Part shown: positions 54,683-63,370 of the stretch, in pieces
Position numbering within the stretch: position 1 is the stretch's first letter
Layout: each line of letters begins with the position of its first letter
Notes under the pieces: model-generated
Databases searched by the model: none
What the model saw: the letters and a program-made list of their open reading frames with translations, nothing else
What the model was told of the DNA's origin: nothing
Program-made: the position numbers and the translations under genes
DNA from: Gammaproteobacteria bacterium
Lineage (GTDB): Bacteria; Pseudomonadota; Gammaproteobacteria; Xanthomonadales; SZUA-36
Assembly: GCA_030426265.1 (NCBI GenBank)
Contig: JAUHYP010000001.1
Span: 207,054 to 271,053, forward strand
Direction of reading: 5' to 3'
Length of the DNA stretch: 64,000 nucleotides

Positions 54683-55489
54683 ATGATGAATCGATTGCCG
54701 CCCTGCGTGGCGGCCCTGGCCCTGTTGGCGTTCACGCGGCCGGCACTCGCCCAGCAAAGCGCCGAGGACCTGGCCAAGCAGCTGGCTAATCCCATTGCCT
54801 CGCTGATTTCGGTGCCGTTCCAGTTCAACTGGGACGACGACATCGGCCCCGTAGACGGCGGAGAGCGCCTGACGCTGAACATCCAGCCGGTGATCCCCAT
54901 CGACATCAGCGAGGACTGGAACCTGATCTCGCGCACCATCCTGCCGCTGATCGACCAGGAAGACATTTTCCCGGGGGCGGGGGATCAGTTCGGCACGGGC
55001 GACATCGTGCAGAGCCTGTTCTTCTCGCCCAAGGCGCCCACGGACAGCGGCTGGATCTGGGGCGCCGGCCCCGTGATCCTGGTGCCCACCGCCTCCGACG
55101 ATCTGCTCGGCGCCGACCGCTGGGGTCTAGGCCCCACCGCGGTCGCGTTGAAGCAGGAGGGGCCCATCACCTTCGGCGGCCTGGCCAACCACATCGTTTC
55201 CCTGGGCGGCAGTTCCAGCAAGGCCGACATCAACGCCACCTTCCTGCAGCCCTTCATGACCTACGCCACGCCCACCGGCTGGAGCTACACGCTCCAGGCC
55301 GAGGCGACCTATGACTGGGAAAGCGAGCAATGGAGCGTGCCGGCCGGCGCCTTCGTCAGCAAGGTGACCCGCATCGGCAACCAGGCCGTGCAGTTCGGCG
55401 CCGGGCCACGCTATTACCTGTCCAGCACGGACGGTGGCCCCGAAGGCTGGGGCTTCAGGGCGGTGGTGGTGTTGCTGTTCCCTCGCTGA
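54683..55489 (+). CDS. Outer-membrane transporter-like protein of unknown substrate
   Basis: The protein has 268 residues and a signal peptide (CVAALALLAFTRPALA). The rest has the alternating pattern of a beta-barrel (FQFNWDDDIGPVDGGERLTLNIQPVIPIDISEDWNLISRTILPLI; GDIVQSLFFSPKAP; WGLGPTAVAL) and ends in LLFPR. It resembles proteins loosely annotated as transporters of the phenol-degradation MetA type. Function is not known. GGGAAG precedes the ATG at 54683; a GTG at 54677 and an ATG at 54686 are alternatives. Confidence 0.75.
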   Translation: MMNRLPPCVAALALLAFTRPALAQQSAEDLAKQLANPIASLISVPFQFNWDDDIGPVDGGERLTLNIQPVIPIDISEDWNLISRTILPLIDQEDIFPGAGDQFGTGDIVQSLFFSPKAPTDSGWIWGAGPVILVPTASDDLLGADRWGLGPTAVALKQEGPITFGGLANHIVSLGGSSSKADINATFLQPFMTYATPTGWSYTLQAEATYDWESEQWSVPAGAFVSKVTRIGNQAVQFGAGPRYYLSSTDGGPEGWGFRAVVVLLFPR

Positions 55490-55512
55490 CGGAGAGGCAG
55501 TCGATACCTCAC

Positions 55513-55534
55513 GCAGGCGCCAACCGGCGCCTGC
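55513..55534. terminator. Hairpin between convergent genes
   Basis: A perfect 9-bp stem GCAGGCGCC / GGCGCCTGC with a 4-base loop. No T-run; a possible bidirectional transcript end. Confidence 0.45.
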
Positions 55535-55553
55535 CCAGCCGGCGCGCGATCGT

Positions 55554-56147
55554 TCAGTCGCTGCCTACCCCCGCCAGTTCACGCACCAGGCTGCGTGCCT
55601 TGAGCGCGAACACGATGCGCAGCAGGCCGAAGACCACGGCCCAGAACGCGACCAGGTAGACCAGGGTCAGCCCGCCGAGCTCGATGCGGAAGAACAGCAG
55701 CAGCGCGAACAGGATGGACAGCGCGCCATTGAGGTAGAGCACCCATTCACGCGTGGTTTCCTGCCGGATTTTCCAGCCCAGTCCGACCATGGTGATCCCG
55801 GCCACCATGGCGAAGAAGGCCACCGTGTAGACGAAGGCCACCATCGAGACCGGCGGCACGGCCAGCAGGTAGCCGCCGATCAGCATGCCCAGCGCCCCCA
55901 TGATCGCCGCCAGCCACCAGCCGTCCTTGTCCCGGTGGGTCAGCGCGCCGACGAGGTTGAACACCCCGTCCACCAGCAGGTAGATGGCGAACCACAGGCC
56001 CAGCACCAGAAGGGCGATACCGGGTTTCGCGAAGGCGAGGATGCCGAAGATCAGCGAGGCGATGCCGCCGATCAGGAACATCCACCAGGTGCGCTTGCAG
56101 AAGGCCTGGACGTCTTTGGCGGTGGGCGGAAGGTTTGGATCGGTCAT
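55554..56147 (-). CDS. HdeD-like (DUF308) inner-membrane protein
   Basis: The protein has 197 residues with six predicted membrane segments in three similar pairs (WWMFLIGGIASLIFGILAFAKPGIALLVLGLWFAIYLLVDGVFNLVGAL...), the DUF308 repeat pattern of HdeD, which is linked to acid stress in E. coli. The role here is unknown. It stands alone and diverges from the large secreted protein gene. Confidence 0.83.
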   Translation of the reverse strand: MTDPNLPPTAKDVQAFCKRTWWMFLIGGIASLIFGILAFAKPGIALLVLGLWFAIYLLVDGVFNLVGALTHRDKDGWWLAAIMGALGMLIGGYLLAVPPVSMVAFVYTVAFFAMVAGITMVGLGWKIRQETTREWVLYLNGALSILFALLLFFRIELGGLTLVYLVAFWAVVFGLLRIVFALKARSLVRELAGVGSD

Positions 56148-56251
56148 GGTGGCGCACTCCCTCTGTGGTTCCGGACATTATAGGTCTGTGGCTTGCTAGA
56201 CTGGGGGTGTCGCCCAAGGGGGGGCGGCTCCATTCACTGGAGGAGAAACCG

Positions 56252-58516
56252 ATGGGCAGATTCAATGCGTGGTTCATACTGTTGGCCGTCTTCGTGGCGC
56301 ATCCGGCAGGGGCCATCGACTGGCCCCAGGTCATTTCGGCGGACGAGGGCGACATCACTGTCTACCAGCCGCAACCGGAAAAGCTCGAAGGCAATACGCT
56401 CAGCGCCCGCGCGGCCTTCCAGTACGAGCCGAAAGGGGACGGCAAGCCCGTGTTCGGCGCCTTCTGGTTCACCGCGAAACTGGACACCGACCGTGACGCG
56501 GACGTGGCCACGGTACGGGACATCGCAGTCACCCGGGTGACCTGGCCCGAATCGAAGGATGCCCAGGAGCAGCGCTTCACCGCGGTGGTGGAAGGCGCCA
56601 TGCCGACCGCCGGTTTCGACATTTCCATGGAGGCGCTCAGCGCCAGCCTGGAAACCGCCGAGGTGGTGCAAAAGTCCCTGGAAGACCTGAACAACGACCC
56701 GCCGAAGATCGTCTTCACCCAGGAAGTTTCCGTGCTGCTCGCCTTCGACGGCGATCCGAAATTCTCCGACATCGAGAATTCGTCCTGGAAGCGGGCGCTG
56801 AACGCCCCGATGGCCGTGGCCTGCAAGCAGCGCGGCCGCGAGTGCTGGCTCTCCAGCGGCAAGTTCTGGTACACGGCCAAGGACGCCCTCGGGCCGTGGA
56901 CGACGTCAAACTCACCGCCCCAGGACCTTGCCGCCAACATGCCGCAGTCGGAGGACACCTCCGACCAGCCCGACAGCCCGCCGGCCATCGTCGTGGCCAC
57001 GGAGCCCACCGAACTGATCGTCACCCAGGGCGCGCCCGAATGGACGGCGCTCGATGGCGGCCAGATCCTGTACGTCAGCAATACCGAGTCACCCTGGCTG
57101 CGTGACCTGCCGACGGGAAACATGTACCTGCTGCTGTCCGGGCGCTGGTTCCGTTCCCAGAGCGAGAGCGGGCCCTGGATTTTCGTGAAATCCGACGAAT
57201 TGCCCGAGGCCTTCGCCGACATCCCGCCGGCCTCCGACATCGGTGGCCTGCGCACGTCCGTGGCGAGCACGCCCGAGGCCCAGGATGCCGTGGCCGAGCA
57301 GGCCATCCCCCAGACGGCCGCCATCGACCGCAAGACGACCAGCCTCACGGTGGAATACGAGGGCAAGCCCAAGTTCGAGAAGATCAAGGGCACGGACGTG
57401 TCCTACGCGGTGAACACCGGCGCCCAGGTGCTGGAAATCGGCGGGCGCTACTACGCCGTCGACAACGGCGTGTGGTTCACCTCGGCCGCCGCCACCGGCC
57501 CCTGGGTCGTGGCCGACAGCGTTCCGGAAGAGCAGATCGCCCAGATTCCGGCCACCTCGCCGGTGTACAACACCACCCACGTGCACGTGTACGACTCGAC
57601 GCCCGACGTGGTCTACGTGGGCTACACCCCCGGTTACCTGTGGTCGTTCCCCTACTACGGGGCGCCGGTGTACGGCACCGGCTGGCACTACCCACCCTAC
57701 TGGGGCGGCGGATACTACTACCCGCGCCCGCCGACCTGGGGCTTCAACGTGGGCTACAACCCCTGGACCGGCTGGAACTTCGGCCTCAGCTACAGCAACG
57801 GCTTCTTCAGCTTCAACATGGGCTGGGGGGGTGGCTACCCGGGCGGCTACCGGCCCTGGGGATGCTGCGGCGGCTGGTACGGCGGTGGTTACCGTGGCCC
57901 GACCATCATCAATACCGGTGACATCAACATCGGCAACAACGTCAATTTCGGCAACCGCAATACCATCAACAACCGCATCGGCAACATCAACAGCGGCAAT
58001 CGCGCAAACAACTTCGGCCACAGCAGCAACCTGTACAACCGGCCGGAGAACCTGGCGCGCAAGGCGGACCCGGCGGTGGCGCGGCAGGGCCTGCAGAAGG
58101 CGCGCCCGGCCACGGGTAAGCTGAACAACGTCTATGCCGACCGCAGCGGCCAGGTGGCGCGCCCAAACGGCGACCAGTGGCAGACGCGGGAGAATGGCCA
58201 GTGGAAGGACACGGCCGACCGCGTTTCGCCGGATACCCGGGACCAGGTCGCCAACCGCGTCGGTAACGTGAGCCAGGACACCCGGGACCGGGCGGCCCAG
58301 GCGGCGCAGAACCGGCCGTCGACCCAGCCCGCCACGCGGCCCGCGACACGGCCCTCCACGCAGCCGGCGACAAGGCCCTCCACGCGACCCGCCACCCGTC
58401 CGTCCAGCCCCTCGCTGAACACGCGCGACCTGAACCGCTCCGCCGCCGCCCGCCAGCGCGGCCACGTGCAGACCCGCTCGCGGCCGACGAACATGGGCGG
58501 GATGAGGCGCCGGTGA
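56252..58516 (+). CDS. Large exported protein with Gly/Tyr-rich and Thr/Pro/Arg-rich tail
   Basis: The protein has 754 residues and a signal peptide (FNAWFILLAVFVAHPAGA). Residues about 20-430 form a repetitive extracellular region with Trp-containing motifs (SGKFWYTAKDALGPWTTS; SGRWFRSQSESGPWIFV; GGRYYAVDNGVWFTSAAATGPWVVA). A Gly/Tyr/Trp-rich low-complexity part follows (about 445-560). After it comes an Asn/Gly-rich section and a tail of PATRPSTQ-type repeats. Similar proteins are sometimes called carbohydrate-binding family V/XII, but no catalytic site is seen. GGAGGAGA precedes the ATG. The stop overlaps the aldo/keto reductase start. Confidence 0.75.
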   Translation: MGRFNAWFILLAVFVAHPAGAIDWPQVISADEGDITVYQPQPEKLEGNTLSARAAFQYEPKGDGKPVFGAFWFTAKLDTDRDADVATVRDIAVTRVTWPESKDAQEQRFTAVVEGAMPTAGFDISMEALSASLETAEVVQKSLEDLNNDPPKIVFTQEVSVLLAFDGDPKFSDIENSSWKRALNAPMAVACKQRGRECWLSSGKFWYTAKDALGPWTTSNSPPQDLAANMPQSEDTSDQPDSPPAIVVATEPTELIVTQGAPEWTALDGGQILYVSNTESPWLRDLPTGNMYLLLSGRWFRSQSESGPWIFVKSDELPEAFADIPPASDIGGLRTSVASTPEAQDAVAEQAIPQTAAIDRKTTSLTVEYEGKPKFEKIKGTDVSYAVNTGAQVLEIGGRYYAVDNGVWFTSAAATGPWVVADSVPEEQIAQIPATSPVYNTTHVHVYDSTPDVVYVGYTPGYLWSFPYYGAPVYGTGWHYPPYWGGGYYYPRPPTWGFNVGYNPWTGWNFGLSYSNGFFSFNMGWGGGYPGGYRPWGCCGGWYGGGYRGPTIINTGDINIGNNVNFGNRNTINNRIGNINSGNRANNFGHSSNLYNRPENLARKADPAVARQGLQKARPATGKLNNVYADRSGQVARPNGDQWQTRENGQWKDTADRVSPDTRDQVANRVGNVSQDTRDRAAQAAQNRPSTQPATRPATRPSTQPATRPSTRPATRPSSPSLNTRDLNRSAAARQRGHVQTRSRPTNMGGMRRR

Positions 58517-59496
58517 TGAAGCACCGCCGGCTGGGCAAGAGCGGACTCGCTGTTTCGGAAATCGGCCTGGGCTGCTGGCAGCTCGGTGGTGACTTCGGCC
58601 CCCTGGACGACGGCCGCGCCGCGCGCATTCTCTCTACTGCCGGCGAGCAGGGCATCGACTTCTGGGACACGGCCGACGTCTATGGCGCCGGCCAGAGCGA
58701 GGAGCGAATCGGGGCCTTCCTGTCCGGCATCACGCCGACCATCACCGTCGCCACCAAGGTGGGGCGGGACGGCGCGCTCTACCCGGACGGCTACACCCGG
58801 GAAAAGGTGCGCGCCAATCTCACCGGCTCCCTGCAACGGCTGGGTGTCGAGCGCCTGGACCTGGCGCAACTGCACTGCGTGCCGCCCGAGGTGCTCAAGG
58901 CCGGTGACCTGCTGTCCTGGATGGAGGACTTCCAGGACGAAGGATTGATCCGCGCCTTCGGCGCCAGCGTCGAGACGCTGGACGAGGCCCTGTTTGCCGT
59001 CGAACACCCGAAACTCGCCGCCCTGCAGATCATCTTCAACCTGTTCCGCCAGGACGCCGTGGGGCAGCTGTTCCCGGTGGCCCAGGAACGCGATGTCGGG
59101 ATCATCGTTCGCCTGCCGCTGGCCAGCGGCGTGCTCAGCGGCAAGATGCGCCGCGACCAGCAGTTCGATGCCAGCGACCACCGTCAGTACAACCGTCATG
59201 GCGCGGCCTTCAGCCAGGGCGAGACCTTTTCGGGCATTCCCTTCGAAAGCGCCGTGGACCTGGCGGAAGAATTGCGGGTACACGTTCCCCCGGGAATGAC
59301 CATGGCGCAGATGGCGTTGCGCTGGATCCTGGATTTTCCCGCGGTCAGCACCGTGATCTGCGGCGCCAGCCGTTCCGGCCAGGTGGTCGAGAATGCCGCC
59401 GTCAGCGACCTGCCGCCCCTGGGCGAAGAAGCCCACGCCCACCTGGCCGAATTCTACGCCCTGCGCGTGCGGCCGACGATCCTGGTGCGTGTCTGA
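58516..59496 (+). CDS. Aldo/keto reductase
   Basis: The 326-residue TIM-barrel oxidoreductase uses NADPH to reduce or oxidise carbonyls. The catalytic tetrad is visible: Asp and Tyr in DTADVYG, Lys in VATKVGRDG, His in LHCVPPEV. It ends with the usual SVICG/STVICGASRSGQVVENA cofactor stretch. The ATG at 58516 shares a base with the upstream stop (TGATG), so it is coupled to the secreted-protein gene; GTG at 58513 is an alternative. Substrate unknown. Confidence 0.9.
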   Translation: MKHRRLGKSGLAVSEIGLGCWQLGGDFGPLDDGRAARILSTAGEQGIDFWDTADVYGAGQSEERIGAFLSGITPTITVATKVGRDGALYPDGYTREKVRANLTGSLQRLGVERLDLAQLHCVPPEVLKAGDLLSWMEDFQDEGLIRAFGASVETLDEALFAVEHPKLAALQIIFNLFRQDAVGQLFPVAQERDVGIIVRLPLASGVLSGKMRRDQQFDASDHRQYNRHGAAFSQGETFSGIPFESAVDLAEELRVHVPPGMTMAQMALRWILDFPAVSTVICGASRSGQVVENAAVSDLPPLGEEAHAHLAEFYALRVRPTILVRV

Positions 59497-59500
59497 ATTC

Positions 59501-59534
59501 CGCCGGATGGTCCGGCGTGTCATCCCATCCGGCG
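59501..59534. terminator. Inverted repeat downstream of aldo/keto reductase
   Basis: Perfect 10-bp arms CGCCGGATGG / CCATCCGGCG separated by 14 bases. There is no T-run; it may be a transcript-end structure. Confidence 0.4.
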
Positions 59535-59578
59535 CCTAAGCTATCCCCGGGTGTCCGGTTCATCAGTAAAGGAGAACC

Positions 59579-59986
59579 ATGTTGAACAAGTCATTGATCG
59601 TCGCTTCCTTCATCACTTCACTGTGGCTGGCTGGCGCGGCACTCGCTTCCGAGCACGGCTACGTGTCCAGCATTCAGCATCACCAGCTCGATGAGAAACT
59701 GTTCTCGGTCAACATCGAAACCATCAACGGCGAAGACCCTTCACCGGGTCCCAATCATCGCGCCGACGCAGGCAAGAACGTCGTCAAGGTCGGGTTGTCC
59801 TATGACACCTCCTGGGGACGGAATCTCGCTGCGACCCTGGACTACGTCTACATGAAGGAAATCGAGGTCGAAGTCGAGGCCGGCAAACACTATTTCATCG
59901 CTGCCAAGGTCGACACCGACGCCAGCCCGGAGGACGTGAAAGCCAACACGTTCTGGGAGCCGGTCATTGCCGAAGTGAAAGACTGA
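59579..59986 (+). CDS. Small exported protein of unknown function
   Basis: The protein has 135 residues, with a signal peptide (SLIVASFITSLWLAGAALAS). The mature part is about 110 residues, mostly beta by pattern, with HGYVSSIQHHQLDEKLFSVNIETINGEDPSPGPNHR and KHYFIAAKVDTDASPEDVKANTFWEPVI. I recognise no family; the pattern is reminiscent of small periplasmic proteins with one beta-sandwich. AAAGGAGA just upstream is an excellent ribosome binding site. A strong hairpin follows the gene. Confidence 0.7.
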   Translation: MLNKSLIVASFITSLWLAGAALASEHGYVSSIQHHQLDEKLFSVNIETINGEDPSPGPNHRADAGKNVVKVGLSYDTSWGRNLAATLDYVYMKEIEVEVEAGKHYFIAAKVDTDASPEDVKANTFWEPVIAEVKD

Positions 59987-60024
59987 TCCCGCCCGCCTGC
60001 CGAGGGCGGAAAGGCGCAGAATGC

Positions 60025-60056
60025 AGCGGCGCGCCGGCAGGTGCCGGCGCGCCGCT
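60025..60056. terminator. Strong hairpin after the small exported protein gene
   Basis: A perfect 15-bp stem AGCGGCGCGCCGGCA / TGCCGGCGCGCCGCT with only a 2-base gap lies between this gene and the ATP-grasp gene. It is followed by TCGCT, not a T-run. Confidence 0.5.
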
Positions 60057-60181
60057 TCGCTCCCCGGAATCTCTCGCGCGTCGCTTCACCCTGCACGTCA
60101 CGACCCTTTCAATGGTCATGTCCGGGGTGTACGCTGCGAGGCTTTGAACACCCCCAGAAAACCGAGCTCCCGGAGGATTCC

Positions 60182-61495
60182 TTGGCCTCACAGATCACAA
60201 CCCCAGCGCCGCGGCGCAAGTTCCTGTTCGTCTCCTACGATGGCCTCATCGGCGCCGTCGTCTGGAAGGTTCAGCAGGAAGGCAACGAGGTCAAATACAG
60301 CATCAAGAACCCCAAGGACAAGGAAGTCGGCGCCGGCTTCGTGCCCATGGTGGACGACTGGCGGGCCGAGGTGGACTGGGCCGACGTCGTCGTGTTCGAC
60401 GACGTGCTCGGCATGGGCGCCGAGGCGGAGAAGCTGCGGGCGCAGGGCAAGCTGGTGGTGGGCGGCACGGCCTACACCGACCTGCTCGAGGACGACCGCA
60501 CCTTCGGCCAGGAAGAGCTGAAGAAGCACGGCATTCCCATCGTGCCCTACCGCCACTTCGACGCCTTCGAGGACGCCATCGCCTTCGTGAAGGCCAATCC
60601 ATCCCGGTACGTGATCAAGCCTTCCGGCGAGGCCCAGAACACCAAGGGCCTGCTGTTCGTCGGTGAGGAAGAGGACGGTTCGGACGTGATCCAGGTGCTG
60701 GAGGACTACCACCAGGCCTGGCGCGACAAGATTCCGCAGTTCCAGCTGCAAAAGCGCGTCGTGGGCGTGGAGGTGGCCGTGGGCGCCTTCTTCAACGGCA
60801 AGCGCTTCTGCCACCCCATCAACGTCAACTTCGAACACAAGAAGCTGTTTCCCGGCAACCTGGGGCCATCGACCGGCGAGATGGGCACCTCGATGTTCTG
60901 GTCCGGGCCCAACCGCCTGTTCAACCAGACGCTGAAGAAGCTCGAGCCGAAGCTGGCCGAAGAAGGCTACGTCGGCTATATCGATCTCAACTGCATCGTC
61001 TCGGGCAGCGCCATCCACCCGCTGGAGTTCACATCGCGCTTCGGCTACCCGACCATCTTCATCCAGCAGGAAGGCATCACCACGCCCATGGGCGAGCTGT
61101 TCCACGGCCTGGCCGCGGGGACACGCGATACCTTCAAGACCCGTTCCGGCTTCCAGGTGGGCGTGCGCATCGTGATGCCGCCGTTCCCCTACAACGACCC
61201 GGAGACCTTCAATGTGAAGTCCAAGGACACGGTGATCCACTTCCGCAAGGGCAAGGACGGCGTGCACTTCGAGGACGTGAAGCTGGTCAACGACGAGTGG
61301 GTGATCACCGGCGCCTCGGGCGTGATCCTGGTGGTGGTCGGCACCGGCCCGACCATGAAGCAGGCCCAGAAGCAGGCCTACCAGCGCATCTCCAACCTGA
61401 TCATCCCGCACATGTACTACCGCGTGGACATCGGCGACCGCTGGGCCGAGGACAGCGACAAGCTGCACAACTGGGGCTACCTGAGAGAACAATGA
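60182..61495 (+). CDS. PurD-like ATP-grasp ligase of unknown substrate
   Basis: The protein has 437 residues. It resembles phosphoribosylamine-glycine ligase in the ATP-grasp core (YVIKPSGEAQNTKGLLFV; QKRVVGVEVAVGAFFNG; GYVGYIDLNCIVSGSAIHPLEFTSRFGYPT). It does not start with the canonical PurD VLVIGSGGREHA motif; it reads FLFVSYDGLIGAVVWK instead, and no purine genes are near. It probably joins an amino or carboxylate substrate in another pathway. The start is TTG (60182-60184) with GGAGG five bases upstream. The stop overlaps the GNAT-type gene as ATGA, so the two likely work together. Confidence 0.8.
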   Translation: MASQITTPAPRRKFLFVSYDGLIGAVVWKVQQEGNEVKYSIKNPKDKEVGAGFVPMVDDWRAEVDWADVVVFDDVLGMGAEAEKLRAQGKLVVGGTAYTDLLEDDRTFGQEELKKHGIPIVPYRHFDAFEDAIAFVKANPSRYVIKPSGEAQNTKGLLFVGEEEDGSDVIQVLEDYHQAWRDKIPQFQLQKRVVGVEVAVGAFFNGKRFCHPINVNFEHKKLFPGNLGPSTGEMGTSMFWSGPNRLFNQTLKKLEPKLAEEGYVGYIDLNCIVSGSAIHPLEFTSRFGYPTIFIQQEGITTPMGELFHGLAAGTRDTFKTRSGFQVGVRIVMPPFPYNDPETFNVKSKDTVIHFRKGKDGVHFEDVKLVNDEWVITGASGVILVVVGTGPTMKQAQKQAYQRISNLIIPHMYYRVDIGDRWAEDSDKLHNWGYLREQ

Positions 61496-62433
61496 TTCGA
61501 GAAGTCACCGACCCGGCCGAGTGCCGGAGCCTCTGGGAGGCGCTTTCCCCCGGCCAGCGCATCTGGGACGACTGGGACCTGATGTCGGCCTTCCACGACG
61601 CCGAGCACTGCGATTTCCGCTTCCTGGTGAGGGAAGAGGGGGGCAAGCCCACCGGCCTCGTCAGCCTGGTGTTCAACAGGGAGCTGAACCGCGGCGAGCT
61701 GTTCGGCGGCTCCTACCCCGACAGCCGCACGCTGTGGATCGACAACGCCGACTGGCCGGCCTTTGTCGAGGCCTTTCCAGAAACCACGGTGTTCTTCGAC
61801 CTTCGCGGCAGCTGGGTGGACGCCCTGCTGGCGGACCACCCGGACTACGCGCCGAACTTCCAGGAGGTCGACCAGCGTTTCTACCTGGCGCCGGATGATT
61901 TCGGCCGGGACATGGTCAACCACATCAAGTCGCTCAGCGCCGACACCCGCCAGGGCATCCTCTACGACCTGCGCAAGGTGCAGGCGCGCAACCCGGAACT
62001 GCGCTGGAGCACCGACAACGAGGTGGACATCTTCATCGACCTGGTGAACCGCCGCTTCGGCGCCGAGTCCGACTACGCCACGCCCAAGGGGCAGGAGGAA
62101 CTGCGCCGGGTCACGGGCGAGCTGGCGGACAACGGCTGGCTGCACACCCTGGTGATCACCGTGGACGGCAAGACCGAAGCGGTGTCGTTGTCCGCCCTGC
62201 ACGGCGAGACCTGGATCTCCCTGTATGCCGCGAGCAACCACGAGGTGAAGAACCTCGGCAAGCTGCTGACCGTGGAAACGGTTCAGGAGGCCTGCCGGCG
62301 CGGCGCGAAGGAGGTCAACTACATGACCGGCATGGCCTGGAAAGCCCAGTGGGGCATGAAGTGGGAGCCGGCGCGGACCTTCCGGCGGCCGCCGAAGGTC
62401 ACAGAAACCGGGACGTCCGACCCGGCCGCCTAG
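61492..62433 (+). CDS. GNAT/FemAB-like acyl or aminoacyl transferase
   Basis: The 313-residue protein shows the Acetyltransf_6 (BioF2-like)/FemAB-type GNAT pattern: SLSADTRQGILYDLRKVQ, EVDIFIDLVNRRFGAESDYATPKGQEELRRVTGELADNGWLHTLVITVDGKTEAVSLSALHG, and ISLYAASNHEVKNLGKLLTVETVQEACRRGAKEVNYMTG. Such enzymes transfer acyl or aminoacyl groups. Translational coupling (ATGA) with the PurD-like ATP-grasp gene suggests a two-step pathway making an unknown amide- or peptide-containing product. Confidence 0.78.
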   Translation: MIREVTDPAECRSLWEALSPGQRIWDDWDLMSAFHDAEHCDFRFLVREEGGKPTGLVSLVFNRELNRGELFGGSYPDSRTLWIDNADWPAFVEAFPETTVFFDLRGSWVDALLADHPDYAPNFQEVDQRFYLAPDDFGRDMVNHIKSLSADTRQGILYDLRKVQARNPELRWSTDNEVDIFIDLVNRRFGAESDYATPKGQEELRRVTGELADNGWLHTLVITVDGKTEAVSLSALHGETWISLYAASNHEVKNLGKLLTVETVQEACRRGAKEVNYMTGMAWKAQWGMKWEPARTFRRPPKVTETGTSDPAA

Positions 62434-62808
62434 TCAGCCGCCGGCGTCGGCGATCAGGGCCTGCAGCGCTTCGTTCTCACCGAGGTGAAAGCACTTCACC
62501 AGGTCCACATCGAGGGCCTGCTTGGTCTGTATGTCCGGGGACCAGGAACGCACCAACTCTGAAATTGCCGCATAGGTGTCCGGGCCGGCGCTGCCCGTTT
62601 CGACCAGCCCCCCGGAGATGCCACGAATGTCGCTGCTGTCGTAACCCGCTTTTTCAAAGTACCAGTACAGGCAATTGGCCTGGGCAAAGGCCTGGAGATT
62701 CGATGCGCCAGGGGCCGGCGCCTCGTCCGGCGTCGAGGCGCAGCCGGCGAGGATCAGCGCCGCGACAGCGCAGTAGAACTCAGGTCGCTTTCCAGAACAG
62801 TATTTCAC
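62434..62808 (-). CDS. Tai4-type immunity lipoprotein
   Basis: The protein has 124 residues from GTG at 62806-62808. That start overlaps the last 29 bases of the amidase gene, has AAGG just upstream, and gives a signal with lipobox LAGC. The mature part (NLQAFAQANCLYWYFEKAGYDSSDIRGISGGLVETGSAGPDTYAAISELVRSW...) is a helical Tai4-like fold with two conserved Cys. In known pairs it binds and blocks the Tae4 amidase in the periplasm, protecting the producer. Tight overlap with the effector supports the pairing. Confidence 0.78.
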   Translation of the reverse strand: MKYCSGKRPEFYCAVAALILAGCASTPDEAPAPGASNLQAFAQANCLYWYFEKAGYDSSDIRGISGGLVETGSAGPDTYAAISELVRSWSPDIQTKQALDVDLVKCFHLGENEALQALIADAGG

Positions 62809-63271
62809 TGGCCTTGAATCCGTAGTCTTCCCACAGGCATCCGGTGTCCTTCCAGCAATCCGCATGGCCGCTGGCATCATCCCATCCGGGGACCACATAG
62901 AGCACGATCCCGCGACGGTTGTTCAGGATCTTCCGGTAGTTGGCGACCGGAACGACCGCCTCTCCCTTCCCGTAGGTTCGCTCCATGTACTTGCGCAGGG
63001 ACCGAACGCGGAACACGTGCCATTGTCCTGATGCGCCCGAGGACACAGCAGGCGTGAAGGATTTCCGGTCGGGCCCGATGTCTTTGAAGTAGGTGACCGG
63101 CTGACCGGAAAGGTTCAGGGCCCTGGAGACCCTGATACAACAAAAATTGGTGAAGACGCCGATGTCGTGGTTGAGCTTGACCTTGCCCCCGACCAGGCCG
63201 GCGCAGGTCCTGGCGTCGAACGCCGGAAAATGCGTCTCCAATGACTTCCATGCTGGCAGTGCCTTGCCCAT
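62780..63271 (-). CDS. Tae4-type type VI secretion amidase effector
   Basis: The 163-residue protein matches the Tae4 family of peptidoglycan amidases, which cut gamma-D-Glu-mDAP bonds in target cells. Key blocks are LVGGKVKLNHDIGVFTNFCCIRVSRALN with the catalytic Cys44 and SGHADCWKDTGC with His136 and nearby Asp. It has no signal peptide, as expected for a protein loaded on a type VI apparatus. No T6SS structural, VgrG or Hcp gene is in the window. The DNA looks less G+C-rich than its neighbours, which may mark acquisition. Confidence 0.82.
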   Translation of the reverse strand: MGKALPAWKSLETHFPAFDARTCAGLVGGKVKLNHDIGVFTNFCCIRVSRALNLSGQPVTYFKDIGPDRKSFTPAVSSGASGQWHVFRVRSLRKYMERTYGKGEAVVPVANYRKILNNRRGIVLYVVPGWDDASGHADCWKDTGCLWEDYGFKASEILFWKAT

Positions 63272-63370
63272 GCCCGTGCACCAGGATTCGGGATAGAACG
63301 TGCCTGACTATAGGCCAGGCGCACGGGTTTCGCTGGCGCCCGGGCGGTCACCCGGGCGCCGGTGACGCGT

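Noticed and set aside
60182-61495. Bona fide purine gene purD
   Set aside because: The ATP-grasp core is similar, but the canonical N-terminal motif is missing and the gene is coupled to a GNAT-type transferase; purine genes are absent nearby.
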